A stretch of DNA of 36,226 nucleotides from the NCBI GenBank assembly GCA_045627405.1, contig JAZQNP010000012.1:1-36226 (forward strand). Reading direction: 5' to 3'. Made by a program: the position numbers and the translations under genes. The notes under the pieces are model-generated. The model ran no database searches. It had not been told where the DNA came from and worked only from the letters and a program-made list of their open reading frames with translations. This DNA comes from Firm-04 sp045627405 (GTDB lineage: Bacteria > Bacillota > Clostridia > Oscillospirales > Ruminococcaceae). Below are positions 8,398 to 16,243 of the stretch, one piece after another (the stretch's first letter is position 1; every line of letters begins with the position of its first letter).

Positions 8398-8430
8398 AAA
8401 AAAGCTGTGCTTCTGCGAGAAAGCACAGCC
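8398..8430 (-). terminator. Intrinsic terminator after the Rrf2 gene
   Basis: Minus-strand GGCTGTGCTT, an 8-base loop and AAGCACAGC are followed by TTTTTT, 10 bases after the regulator's stop. Confidence 0.92.
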
Positions 8431-8440
8431 GGAATGATAT

Positions 8441-8878
8441 TCAGATGCAGTAATCGTCAGCGGGTGAACCGGGTACATGGTCGAGAATATCCTGCAAGGT
8501 GATGCTGTCGAGGTACGAGGTGACGGCGCGGTTCAGCCCCTCCCAGACAAAGAGCGTCGGACAGAACGGCTTGCGCGGACAGTCATTGACCTCATATTCG
8601 AGACAGGAGACGGGCGCAAGGCTGCCCTCGGTTGCTCTCAGCACATCACCGACCGTACATTCCTGCGCGGGCTTTGCGAGCATATAGCCGCCGCGGTTGC
8701 CGCGGTTTGTGCGGAGAATGCCGCTTTTGTTGAGCATCGGTACAATCTGTTCGAGATATTTTTTGGAAATCCCCTGCCGTTCGGAGATTTCTTTGAGAGA
8801 CACAAACCCGTCCTGCTGATGCATGGCAAGCTCGATCAGCATACGAAGCGCGTATCTGCCCTTGGTAGAAATTTTCAT
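8441..8878 (-). CDS. Rrf2 family transcriptional regulator
   Basis: This 145-residue winged-helix DNA-binding protein opens with the Rrf2 signature MKISTKGRYALRML. It has the recognition region SERQGISKKYLEQIVPMLNKSG and the wing NRGNRGGYML. Three cysteines (C92, C100, C106) in the loop before the dimerisation helix match the place where IscR-type members bind a 2Fe-2S cluster, but the first spacing is seven residues rather than five. Iron-sulfur or redox sensing is therefore plausible, not shown. The ATG at 8878 follows AGAAAGGA. No cysteine desulfurase gene is adjacent, unlike typical iscR. It is divergent from an aminotransferase, and its own promoter carries a possible operator. Confidence 0.88.
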   Translation of the reverse strand: MKISTKGRYALRMLIELAMHQQDGFVSLKEISERQGISKKYLEQIVPMLNKSGILRTNRGNRGGYMLAKPAQECTVGDVLRATEGSLAPVSCLEYEVNDCPRKPFCPTLFVWEGLNRAVTSYLDSITLQDILDHVPGSPADDYCI

Positions 8879-8938
8879 AACATCGCGTCCTTTCTGCGAA
8901 TGCAAATCCGAAAGAATCGGGACAGCCCCGTTTCCTCT

Positions 8939-8983
8939 ATTATACCATAGGAATGATATGTTTTGCAATATGGGCAATATCAT
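8939..8983 (-). promoter_or_regulatory. Promoter and possible operator of the Rrf2 gene
   Basis: Minus-strand TTGCAA (8963-8968), an 18-base spacer and TATAAT (8939-8944). The arms ATGATAT (8953-8959) and ATATCAT (8977-8983) form an inverted repeat that brackets the -35 element, a position suited to autoregulation. Confidence 0.65.
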
Positions 8984-9064
8984 GGTTTTTCAGGCGGGAA
9001 AAAGGTGCTGTTTGTTATATCCTACAAATCCCGTATGATTATAAGGAATGTTTTGCCGGAGCCG

Positions 9065-9093
9065 TTGACAAACGAAGGCGTCTGTGCTATAAT
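9065..9093 (+). promoter_or_regulatory. Consensus sigma-A promoter of the aminotransferase gene
   Basis: TTGACA (9065-9070), a 17-base spacer and TATAAT (9088-9093), a perfect match to consensus. The leader is about 45 bases, with AAAAGGAG before the ATG. Confidence 0.9.
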
Positions 9094-9143
9094 AACTATA
9101 TATCCTATCTGAATAATAGTGAATTAAAAGGAGAGCAGAGATT

Positions 9144-10313
9144 ATGCCCGGTTTATCATCAAGAACGGCAGGATTCACGGATTCCGTGATCCGCAGAATG
9201 ACGCGCATATCGAACCAATACGGCGCGGTAAATCTTTCGCAGGGATTTCCGGATTTCGACCCGCCGCAGGAGATATTAGACCGCTTGGCGGAGATCACGA
9301 AGGAAGATTTCCACCAGTATTCGATCACATGGGGATCGCAGAATTTCCGGGACGCACTCGCGGCAAAATACGAGCATTTCACCGGCAGAGCGATCGACCC
9401 CAACGGAGAGATTGTCGTGACCTGCGGCAGCACCGAGGCAATGATGGCAGCGATGCTGACGGTCACAAATCCGGGCGACAAGGTGATTGTGTTCTCGCCG
9501 TTTTACGAAAATTACGGCGCAGATACGATTCTCTCGAATGCAGAGCCGATTTATGTCCCGCTGATTCCGCCGGCATTCCGTTTTGATGCCGACGTACTGG
9601 AAGCGGCATTCAAGCAGCATCCGAAAGCAATCATTCTCTGCAACCCGTCAAACCCCTGCGGCAAGGTATTCACGCCGGAGGAATTGCAGATCATCGCAGA
9701 TCTGGCAATCAAATACGACACCTTTGTCATCACGGACGAAGTCTATGAGCATATCCTCTATGCCCCGCACAAGCACAGCTACATTGCAACGCTTCCGGGG
9801 ATGTGGGAGCGCACGATCCAGTGTTCATCCCTGTCGAAGACCTATTCGATCACCGGCTGGCGTCTTGGATATGTCATCGCGTCGCCGGAGGTGATTGACA
9901 CGGTCAAGAAGGTGCATGATTTTCTGACGGTCGGTGCGGCACATCCGCTGCAAGAGGCAGCCGTTGTGGGACTGCGCTTCGGAGACGATTACTATGCAGC
10001 CTTGCAGCAGGAATACACAGAGAAACGCGCACTGTTTCTCGACGGCTTAAAGCGGCTTGACATTCCGCACACAGAGCCGCAGGGCGCGTATTACATTCTG
10101 ATGGACATATCCGAGTTCGGTTATGCGGACGATCTGGAATTCTGCGAGCTGCTTGCAGAAAAGGTCGGTGTCGGCGCGGTGCCGGGATCGAGCTTTTTCA
10201 AGGAGCCGGAAAACCGGTATATCCGTTTCCATTTTGCAAAACGCAGCGAGACGCTGAATGAGGCATTGAACCGTCTTTCGGAGATCCGCAGTAAGATGCC
10301 GTACCGCCGCTGA
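9144..10313 (+). CDS. PLP-dependent aminotransferase, class I/II
   Basis: This 389-residue fold-type I aminotransferase should move an amino group between an amino acid and a 2-oxo acid in the cytoplasm. Motifs are QGFPDFDPP (33-41), NPSNPCG (167-173), D198 in DEVY, the Schiff-base Lys232 in SSLSKTYS and R240 in TGWRLGY. The pattern resembles aspartate, methionine or kynurenine-type class I enzymes. The donor cannot be fixed from sequence. The ATG follows AAAAGGAG at a spacing of about 10. A perfect consensus promoter suggests strong expression. The neighbours are the divergent Rrf2 gene and a downstream LysR gene, which could regulate it. Confidence 0.9.
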   Translation: MPGLSSRTAGFTDSVIRRMTRISNQYGAVNLSQGFPDFDPPQEILDRLAEITKEDFHQYSITWGSQNFRDALAAKYEHFTGRAIDPNGEIVVTCGSTEAMMAAMLTVTNPGDKVIVFSPFYENYGADTILSNAEPIYVPLIPPAFRFDADVLEAAFKQHPKAIILCNPSNPCGKVFTPEELQIIADLAIKYDTFVITDEVYEHILYAPHKHSYIATLPGMWERTIQCSSLSKTYSITGWRLGYVIASPEVIDTVKKVHDFLTVGAAHPLQEAAVVGLRFGDDYYAALQQEYTEKRALFLDGLKRLDIPHTEPQGAYYILMDISEFGYADDLEFCELLAEKVGVGAVPGSSFFKEPENRYIRFHFAKRSETLNEALNRLSEIRSKMPYRR

Positions 10314-10336
10314 ACACAGCAGTACAGCAGTACAGC
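10313..10336 (+). repeat. Short octamer tandem repeat (ACAGYARY type)
   Basis: Three octamers, AACACAGC and two exact AGTACAGC, follow the aminotransferase stop. Rotated, they fit the ACAGYARY unit seen seven times at 35447-35502 before the sigma-factor gene. Confidence 0.7.
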
Positions 10337-10401
10337 CATACGGCATCATCAGGAAACCGCCGCCATGCGCATTGTAAAATAAGAGAGGATGTGAGTATGC
10401 A

Positions 10402-11313
10402 ATGGCCTTACAGCAGCTGCATTATGACATCACGATTTCGGAGACCGGCTCCACGAACAAAGCGGCAGAGCTGCTTTACATCGCACAGCCTTCTCTGACG
10501 AGTGCCGTCAAGGAGCTGGAAAAGGAAATCGGCATCACGATTTTCAACCGCAGCGGCAGAGGCGTCTCGCTGACGGCAGACGGCATTGAGTTTCTGAGTT
10601 ACGCGCGCGCAATTTATCAGCAGTACGAAGCGATGCACGACCGGTATGCGGGCGGCACAAAAAAGAAATTCGGCGTTTCGGCACAGCATTATTCGTTTGC
10701 GGTGCAGGCATTTGTGGAGACCGTGAAGCAGTTTGACACCTGCGACTATGAATTTGCCATCCGCGAGACAAAGACCGCAGAGGTCATATCGGATGTCAGC
10801 ACACTGCGCAGTGAGATCGGCATTTTGTATCTGAGCGATTTCAACCGGCAGACGATGACAAAGCTGTTTGCGGTGAACCATCTGGAATTTCACAAGCTTA
10901 TCGAGTGCGGCGTGTATGTGTATCTGGAAAAGAACCATCCGCTTGCGCAGAAGAAGACGATTGCCCTGTCCGATCTGGAAGAGTACCCCTGCCTGACGTT
11001 TGAGCAGGGCGACAAAAGCTCCTTTTACTATGCAGAGGAGATATTCAGCACAAATGATTACAAGCGTGTCATCAAGGCAAACGACCGCTCAACGATGCTG
11101 AATCTGATGAAAGGCTTGGGCGGATACACCTTCTGCTCCGGCATCATCTGCGGCAGTCTGAACGGCTCGGATTACACCGCAGTTCCGCTGGAAGACCAGA
11201 GCAGCAAAATGGAGATCGGGTATCTGATGCGGCGGCATGTCCATCCGAGTTCGGTCGGAAAAGTTTATCTGGAAGCACTGCGGACATATCTGGAACAGTC
11301 CGCAGAGAACTGA
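10402..11313 (+). CDS. LysR family transcriptional regulator
   Basis: This 303-residue protein has the LysR winged helix-turn-helix at residues 1-60 (ETGSTNKAAELLYIAQPSLT and VKELEKEIGITIFNRSGRG). A periplasmic-binding-protein-like effector domain follows (about 90-295), seen in the LAQKKTIALSDLEEYPCLTF segment. The effector is unknown. It lies 88 bases after the aminotransferase on the same strand, so it may regulate that gene or be co-transcribed with it. The ATG at 10402 is preceded by AGAGAGGATGTGAG, a moderate ribosome site. It has a strong terminator of its own. Confidence 0.92.
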   Translation: MALQQLHYDITISETGSTNKAAELLYIAQPSLTSAVKELEKEIGITIFNRSGRGVSLTADGIEFLSYARAIYQQYEAMHDRYAGGTKKKFGVSAQHYSFAVQAFVETVKQFDTCDYEFAIRETKTAEVISDVSTLRSEIGILYLSDFNRQTMTKLFAVNHLEFHKLIECGVYVYLEKNHPLAQKKTIALSDLEEYPCLTFEQGDKSSFYYAEEIFSTNDYKRVIKANDRSTMLNLMKGLGGYTFCSGIICGSLNGSDYTAVPLEDQSSKMEIGYLMRRHVHPSSVGKVYLEALRTYLEQSAEN

Positions 11314-11320
11314 GCAGAAG

Positions 11321-11355
11321 CATCCGGTTTCCGAAGGGAGACCGGATGTTTTTTT
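11321..11355 (+). terminator. Intrinsic terminator after the LysR gene
   Basis: CATCCGGT (11321-11328) pairs with ACCGGATG (11341-11348), followed by seven T. Confidence 0.93.
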
Positions 11356-11396
11356 GCTTGCAGCGGGCAAAATCGTCGCATTTCGCAAAAACGAAC

Positions 11397-11460
11397 TTGA
11401 CAAAACTGCACAGATATGATAAACTAAATTTGTTCAACTGTATAGAGGGGGAAATCTATA
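11397..11460 (+). promoter_or_regulatory. Promoter and leader repeat of the xylanase gene
   Basis: TTGACA (11397-11402), a 17-base spacer and TAAACT (11420-11425). In the roughly 80-base leader TATAGA (11441-11446) and TCTATA (11455-11460) form an inverted repeat that may be an operator. Confidence 0.7.
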
Positions 11461-11508
11461 CATCCGACTACACAGAGAGAGATAGATTCATACAGGAGGG
11501 ATTTGTGT

Positions 11509-13056
11509 ATGAGAAAAAAACTCATGGGACTGATCAGTGCAGCCGTACTTGTGCTGACATCAGTTCCGGCGGCAACGGTACATGCCGCCGATCAGACCAG
11601 TACCGGCACGAAAGACGGATATGATTACGAGCTGTGGAACCAGAATTATCAGGGCACAGCGACCATGAACGTCGGCAACGCGGGTACATTTTCGTGCAGC
11701 TGGAACGGCATTCTGAACTGTCTGTTCCGCACGGGAAAGAAGCTCGGCAGCACCAAGACCTATTCAGAGTACGGCGGCATCACCATCGACTATGACGTAG
11801 ACTATTATCCGCAGGGCAATTCGTACATGTGCGTATACGGCTGGACAGAAAACGGCAAAGGAACCTATCCGACAGTGGAGTATTACATTGTCGAAGCATG
11901 GGGTTCTTGGAGACCGCCTGGGTCCAACGACGTACTCAGCACCGTGACCGTAAACGGACACAAATACGATATTTACCGGACAATTCGAGATCAGCAGCCG
12001 TCGATTCACGGTACGGAAACATTTTACCAATATTGGAGTGTGCGGCAGGATAATCCGGCGGTGAATAATTCCAAGGTCAATATGTCCGGAAAGATCACCG
12101 TATCAGATCACTTTGCGGCGTGGGAAAAAGCCGGTCTGGATATGTCCGGCAAGCTCTATGAAGTCTCGCTGAACATCGAGGGCTATATGTCCAACGGCAG
12201 CGCGACGGTCAACAAAAACACGCTGACCTTCGGCGCAGACCCGGACCCCGATCCCGATCCGGATCCGGATCCGACCGTGAGCTACACGGCACCGAGCGGC
12301 AGCGGCAGCGGCGTGACCGATGCCTTTGAGGGCAGCGGCACCGACTGGACGGGCAGAGGCACTTCCAGCTACGGCTTTACATCAGATTTTGTCCACGGCG
12401 GAAGCAAGTCGCTGTACGTCACCGGCAGAACGGGCGCATGGAACGGGCTTTCGGTCACCTCGGAGAAGGATTTGATTGCCGGACATTCATACAGCATTTC
12501 GGCATTCATGGGCTTTCAGAGTACAAATTACAGCAGTTTAGGCTTCACGCTCGGCTTGCAGTACGACCTCAGCGACGGAACGCATTATGACAATCTGGTG
12601 GATGCAGCAGCGTCATCGGGCAAATGGACAGAGCTGGCGACGGATTTTGAGATCCCGTCCGGCGCGACGGGCATTTCGCTGTATGTGCAGACGGCATATA
12701 CGGAAAACCCGACCGCAGCAGATCTGCTCCCGTTCTATCTGGATGATGTCGTGCTGACCGACCGTTCCGCAACAACAACCACGACAACAACGACCACAAC
12801 CACAACAACTACTACGACAACAACGACAACCACAACCGAGCCGATCAGCGCATCTGTGCGCGGCGATGTGGACTGCAACGGAGTCGTTGAGCTGGCAGAT
12901 GCGGTCGCACTGGCAAAGGGCATCGGAGGTGCCGAAGGATTTTTCCTTACGGCGCAGGGCGCAGTCAACGGTGACCTGAACAATTCAGGCGGTCTGGACA
13001 GCGGTGATCTGTCTGCGCTGCTGCAATATGTGAGCGGCAGGATCACTTCTCTGTAA
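11509..13056 (+). CDS. Cellulosomal GH11 xylanase with CBM22 and dockerin
   Basis: This secreted 515-residue endo-1,4-beta-xylanase has a modular layout. A signal peptide (1-27, ending VHA) is followed by a GH11 jelly roll (about 35-242) with nucleophile Glu124 in PTVEYYIVEAWG, the QYWSVRQ block (174-180) and acid/base Glu224 in NIEGYMSNG. Then come a repeated Asp-Pro linker (244-255) and a CBM22 xylan-binding module (about 264-418; WTGRGT, SLYVTGRTGAWNG, FYLDDV). A 22-Thr linker leads to a C-terminal type I dockerin (about 450-515) with two calcium loops (DVDCNGVVELAD and DLNNSGGLDSGD). ATG 11509 lies 8 bases after AGGAGGG. An in-frame TTG at 11503 is too close to it. The enzyme should attach to a scaffoldin cohesin. 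Confidence 0.95.
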   Translation: MRKKLMGLISAAVLVLTSVPAATVHAADQTSTGTKDGYDYELWNQNYQGTATMNVGNAGTFSCSWNGILNCLFRTGKKLGSTKTYSEYGGITIDYDVDYYPQGNSYMCVYGWTENGKGTYPTVEYYIVEAWGSWRPPGSNDVLSTVTVNGHKYDIYRTIRDQQPSIHGTETFYQYWSVRQDNPAVNNSKVNMSGKITVSDHFAAWEKAGLDMSGKLYEVSLNIEGYMSNGSATVNKNTLTFGADPDPDPDPDPDPTVSYTAPSGSGSGVTDAFEGSGTDWTGRGTSSYGFTSDFVHGGSKSLYVTGRTGAWNGLSVTSEKDLIAGHSYSISAFMGFQSTNYSSLGFTLGLQYDLSDGTHYDNLVDAAASSGKWTELATDFEIPSGATGISLYVQTAYTENPTAADLLPFYLDDVVLTDRSATTTTTTTTTTTTTTTTTTTTTTEPISASVRGDVDCNGVVELADAVALAKGIGGAEGFFLTAQGAVNGDLNNSGGLDSGDLSALLQYVSGRITSL

Positions 13057-13094
13057 GGAATCTGCCAAAGCAGGAATCATGATTTGTAAAAAGG

Positions 13095-13129
13095 AATCCC
13101 CGCACCGTGTATCAGGCGGCGCGGGGATT
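13095..13129 (+). terminator. Hairpin after the xylanase gene
   Basis: A 9-bp stem (AATCCCCGC with GCGGGGATT) and a 17-base loop lie 38 bases after the stop. Only three T follow, so termination may be partial and allow read-through into the lipoprotein gene. Confidence 0.55.
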
Positions 13130-13159
13130 TGCTGCAAAAGCATAAGGAGGCGTGTGTGC

Positions 13160-14017
13160 ATGAGGCGCAAGATCGCACTAATTTTCAGCGGCACAGCAAT
13201 GCTGCTGCTTTCGGGCTGTGCGCTGCTGAACGACGATATGGGCGGAGAGCTGGTGCCGCCGGAAACCGGGGAGACAGCGGAAACGACAGGTACAACATTT
13301 GACCTTGGCATCTTCACCGCAGCACGCACAGAACCCGCATGGACATCCGGAAACGGCAAGGACAACGAGGACAACGAGAACAACGAGAACAGCGAAACCG
13401 GCGCAGACGCATCTGATGCCACAGAGCCTGCCGCCGCTGTCACGGAGGATACCGCAGCGGAGACAACTGCGGCAGTGCAGACGACAACAACAGCGCATTC
13501 GTCAGAAGCGGCAGAAAGCACCGCAACAGCGCGAACTGAGATGCCGGAAATTCCGGTGCGGTACCGGTTATCTGCATTGCCGTCCGCGGAGCTGGTCTGT
13601 GCAGAAAGCCCGTCAAACTACTGCACAGAGGACGCAGCGGGGCAGACCGTGCTGAACATTTCGGCAGTTGCAGCGGCATCCGGCTTTCGCAGGGACGGCA
13701 GCGCGTATGGATACAAGGCAAACAGCGGAACCGCAACGCTGCAAACCGGCATATTGCTGGAAGATACCGATGAGCCGGTGCTGCAAACGATCTGTTTTAC
13801 CTACGGCGAACAGACAGTCACAGTTGACCAGCGCGCCCCGTCAAAAGCAGTTTACCGTCTGCCGGACGGCACGCATATCACAGCAGATCAGGCAGTGCTT
13901 CTGGTATATTTATGTGAGCAGCTTGCAGCAGACCCGACCGCAGACCCGCTGCATTACGTCATGCCGATCGCCTATCAGGAGACGATCGGGAGCGAAACAT
14001 TTTACTATCTGCCTTAA
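13160..14017 (+). CDS. Lipoprotein with acidic/Thr-rich linker, unknown function
   Basis: This is a 285-residue secreted lipoprotein. A signal sequence ends in the lipobox LLSGC, so Cys20 should be lipidated. Residues about 25-125 are a low-complexity stalk rich in Asp, Glu, Asn, Thr and Ala (KDNEDNENNENSET, then TTAAVQTTTTAHSSEAAEST). It is encoded partly by 9-base repeats near 13360-13396. The C-terminal part (about 130-285) is a compact domain I do not recognise, with alternating strands and a YRLPDGTHITADQA segment. The start at ATG 13160 is set by AAGGAGG (13144-13150); the open frame upstream has no such site. It lies between two cellulosomal genes, which suggests a cell-surface role in fibre use, by context only. 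Confidence 0.82.
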   Translation: MRRKIALIFSGTAMLLLSGCALLNDDMGGELVPPETGETAETTGTTFDLGIFTAARTEPAWTSGNGKDNEDNENNENSETGADASDATEPAAAVTEDTAAETTAAVQTTTTAHSSEAAESTATARTEMPEIPVRYRLSALPSAELVCAESPSNYCTEDAAGQTVLNISAVAAASGFRRDGSAYGYKANSGTATLQTGILLEDTDEPVLQTICFTYGEQTVTVDQRAPSKAVYRLPDGTHITADQAVLLVYLCEQLAADPTADPLHYVMPIAYQETIGSETFYYLP

Positions 14018-14060
14018 AGGAAGCCGTCACTTTTGATTCTACGCATTTGCCGAATCCGAT

Positions 14061-14148
14061 ATGCAAAATCGTTGTATTTTATGCAAAAAAATCTATTTAC
14101 ATTTTCCTGCAAATCTGCTATAATAAAGAAGAATTCATGCTGAATTCT
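14061..14148 (+). promoter_or_regulatory. Promoter and operator-like palindrome of the GH5 gene
   Basis: TTTACA (14096-14101), a 17-base spacer and TATAAT (14119-14124). The perfect inverted repeat AGAATTCA-TGC-TGAATTCT (14130-14148) covers the expected transcription start. Two direct ATGCAAAA copies (14061-14068 and 14081-14088) lie just upstream of the -35. Confidence 0.75.
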
Positions 14149-14181
14149 AATTTTAGCAGTATAAAATAAGGGGGAACGAAT

Positions 14182-15984
14182 ATGAGCAGAAGCAAACACT
14201 TCCGCGCCGGCGGCATTCTGCTTGCAGCAAGCATGCTGTTTGCGCAGTTCAGCACCATGCCGATCAGCGCATCGGACGTCACCGGAGACGACATCTCGAA
14301 GTGCAATTACATTCTGCGCTATGACAGCGGCTTGGCAGTAACCCGGTCGGCAGGCGCAGTTGTCACACTGGAAGACATCGGCATCCCGTCTTCGCAGCTT
14401 GCAAATGCGTCGCAGGTCTGGATTGACATTTCAGTTGACACATCTTCCGGCAAACCGATCATGCCTGCCTACGGATATTACGCACCGGGCAGCGGAGAAT
14501 ACGACTGGTACTCGGACGGCGTGTGGATTCAGAATCCGACAGCGAACATGACGCTCGCGCTGGACACCTCGGCGGAATTCCCGATGGTAGACGCAGAAAA
14601 TCTGGAATTTCAGGTCTGGGGTGAAGAAGGCGACACCGTTGACGGCTACACGATCAATGCGGTCGGCATCCTGACCGGAGACGGCGGCAGCATCGGCGTG
14701 ATGACACGCAAAGGTGATGTCACCGACGACAAATCGGTCAATCTGGCGGATATCATCGCGCTGAACAAGTATCTGACCGGAGAATCGGGAGAGCTTGCTG
14801 CGGCAGCGAACGGCGACCTTGACCGGAACAACCGCCTGAATGCAAAAGATCTGACGCTGTTGAAGCGCGGCTTGCTGGACGGCTCTCTGGGCGGCAGCAG
14901 CGAAAGCGGCGAAACGGCGATGGAATTCGTCTCCCATCTGAAACTCGGCTGGAACCTTGGCAACACGCTGGATTCATGGGGCAGCGGATACTCCTCCCCG
15001 ACGCAGGCAGAGACGCAGTGGGGCAATCCCGTCACAACAAAAGCGATGGTCACCGCAGTCAAGAACGCCGGCTTCAATACGATCCGCATTCCGGTCACCT
15101 GGGGCGACAAGGCAAACAATTCAAGCTACACAATCGACAGCGCGTGGATGAACCGTGTGCAGGAGGTTGTGGATTATGCGATTGATCAGGATATGTACGT
15201 CATCCTGAACATGCACCATGACAATGACATCATCTCAAACGGCGGATATTTCTATCCGGATCAGGCACATCTGAACAATTCGCTGACATTTGTCAGCTCG
15301 ATCTGGACGCAGATTGCGACCCGATTTGAGGGATATGACAGCCATCTGATTTTTGAGACACTAAACGAGCCGCGTCTGGTCGGCAATACCTATGAGTGGT
15401 ATCTCAACATGAACGACTCCACATGTGTTCAGGCAGTTGACTGTGTCAATCAGCTGAATGCAGCTGCCCTGAGCGCGATCCGCGCAACCGGCGGCAACAA
15501 CGCTAAGCGGTTTGTCATGATGCCGGGCTATGCAGCAGCATGCAGTGCCGAGACAATCAACGGTATTGTGCTGCCGAACGACGATCATCTGATCGTGTCG
15601 ATTCACGCATACACCCCGTATGATTTTGCACTCAGTCTCACGGGTACATCGAGCTGGAACGAATCCAGCGGTACGGGCGACATTATTGCAAACTTCGAGC
15701 GTGTCAAGTCCAAGTTCCTGAACAACGGCATTCCGGTCATTGTGGGAGAATTCGGCGCACTGAACAAGAACAACGAATCGACACGTGCGGCATGGGCAAA
15801 GTATTATGTCTCCAAGGCAGATTCGTACGGCATCCCCTGTGTCTGGTGGGATAATAACTACTTTACCGCGGCAACGGGCAGCAACAGCGGCGAGAGCTTC
15901 GGTCTGATTAACCGCAGCAGCCTGTCTGTGCAGTTCCCGTCGATCATGCAGGCAATGGTAGAAGCATCCGCAAACCGCGGATAA
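14182..15984 (+). CDS. Cellulosomal GH5 endoglucanase with internal dockerin
   Basis: This is a secreted 600-residue glycoside hydrolase. A signal peptide (1-30) is followed by a beta-rich module (about 35-165) resembling the carbohydrate-binding modules described in R. flavefaciens; I cannot assign a CBM family. An internal dockerin (about 177-235) has calcium loops DVTDDKSVNLAD and DLDRNNRLNAKD. A C-terminal GH5 barrel (about 248-595) opens with LKLGWNLGNTLDSW, typical of subfamily 4. Acid/base Glu396 is in ETLNEPR and nucleophile Glu523 in IVGEFGA. Likely substrates are cellulose, mixed-linkage glucan or xyloglucan. Dockerins are more often C-terminal. The start is preceded by AAGGGGG. Copy C of the dispersed element begins directly after the stop. 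Confidence 0.95.
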   Translation: MSRSKHFRAGGILLAASMLFAQFSTMPISASDVTGDDISKCNYILRYDSGLAVTRSAGAVVTLEDIGIPSSQLANASQVWIDISVDTSSGKPIMPAYGYYAPGSGEYDWYSDGVWIQNPTANMTLALDTSAEFPMVDAENLEFQVWGEEGDTVDGYTINAVGILTGDGGSIGVMTRKGDVTDDKSVNLADIIALNKYLTGESGELAAAANGDLDRNNRLNAKDLTLLKRGLLDGSLGGSSESGETAMEFVSHLKLGWNLGNTLDSWGSGYSSPTQAETQWGNPVTTKAMVTAVKNAGFNTIRIPVTWGDKANNSSYTIDSAWMNRVQEVVDYAIDQDMYVILNMHHDNDIISNGGYFYPDQAHLNNSLTFVSSIWTQIATRFEGYDSHLIFETLNEPRLVGNTYEWYLNMNDSTCVQAVDCVNQLNAAALSAIRATGGNNAKRFVMMPGYAAACSAETINGIVLPNDDHLIVSIHAYTPYDFALSLTGTSSWNESSGTGDIIANFERVKSKFLNNGIPVIVGEFGALNKNNESTRAAWAKYYVSKADSYGIPCVWWDNNYFTAATGSNSGESFGLINRSSLSVQFPSIMQAMVEASANRG

Positions 15985-15991
15985 ACAATCA

Positions 15992-16167
15992 ATCGGAATG
16001 TAGAAGTGCCTCCGGCGGATTTATATTGTGGCTCTGCCCCAAACCCCGCCAAAGGGACACTGTCCCTTTGGAATCCCATGCAAAAAACAGCAGCCACCTA
16101 TATGAGATGCTGATATAGAAGTTTTTCGCCATAGTATTTCTGATGCAAGGTCAGAAGTACTATGGCG
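15992..16167 (+). repeat. Gene-tail dispersed element, copy C
   Basis: The element starts 7 bases after the GH5 stop with ATCGGAATGTAGAA. It continues with GCTCTGCCCC, the perfect hairpin AAAGGGACA-C-TGTCCCTTT (16051-16069), an A-run and ATATAGAAGTTTT (16113-16125). It closes with a strong hairpin CGCCATAGTA...TACTATGGCG (16127-16167). Copy B (17461-17629) has the same order and end motifs, but its last hairpin has a different sequence. The final hairpin followed by TTTCTATT may terminate the GH5 transcript. Confidence 0.7.
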
Positions 16168-16173
16168 TTTCTA

Positions 16174-16202
16174 TTGACAATACAGCGATGTCGTGTTATA
16201 AT
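16174..16202 (+). promoter_or_regulatory. Consensus promoter of the alpha/beta hydrolase
   Basis: TTGACA (16174-16179), a 17-base spacer and TATAAT (16197-16202), a perfect consensus match starting 7 bases after the last hairpin of copy C. Confidence 0.88.
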
Positions 16203-16243
16203 TGTTGCTATCATAAATCGGAATTTTATTCAGGAGTTCAAAA

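Noticed and set aside
8139..8426. A separate small gene using the GAAAGGAGG at 8288-8296
   Set aside because: The alternative minus-strand frame starts upstream at the Rrf2 terminator, overlaps glnN in another frame and shows no family resemblance. No start codon lies at a proper distance from this ribosome site.
12735..13046. A poly-valine protein on the minus strand
   Set aside because: It is the complement of the poly-threonine linker of the xylanase. The same effect occurs opposite the linker of the metallopeptidase near 31000.
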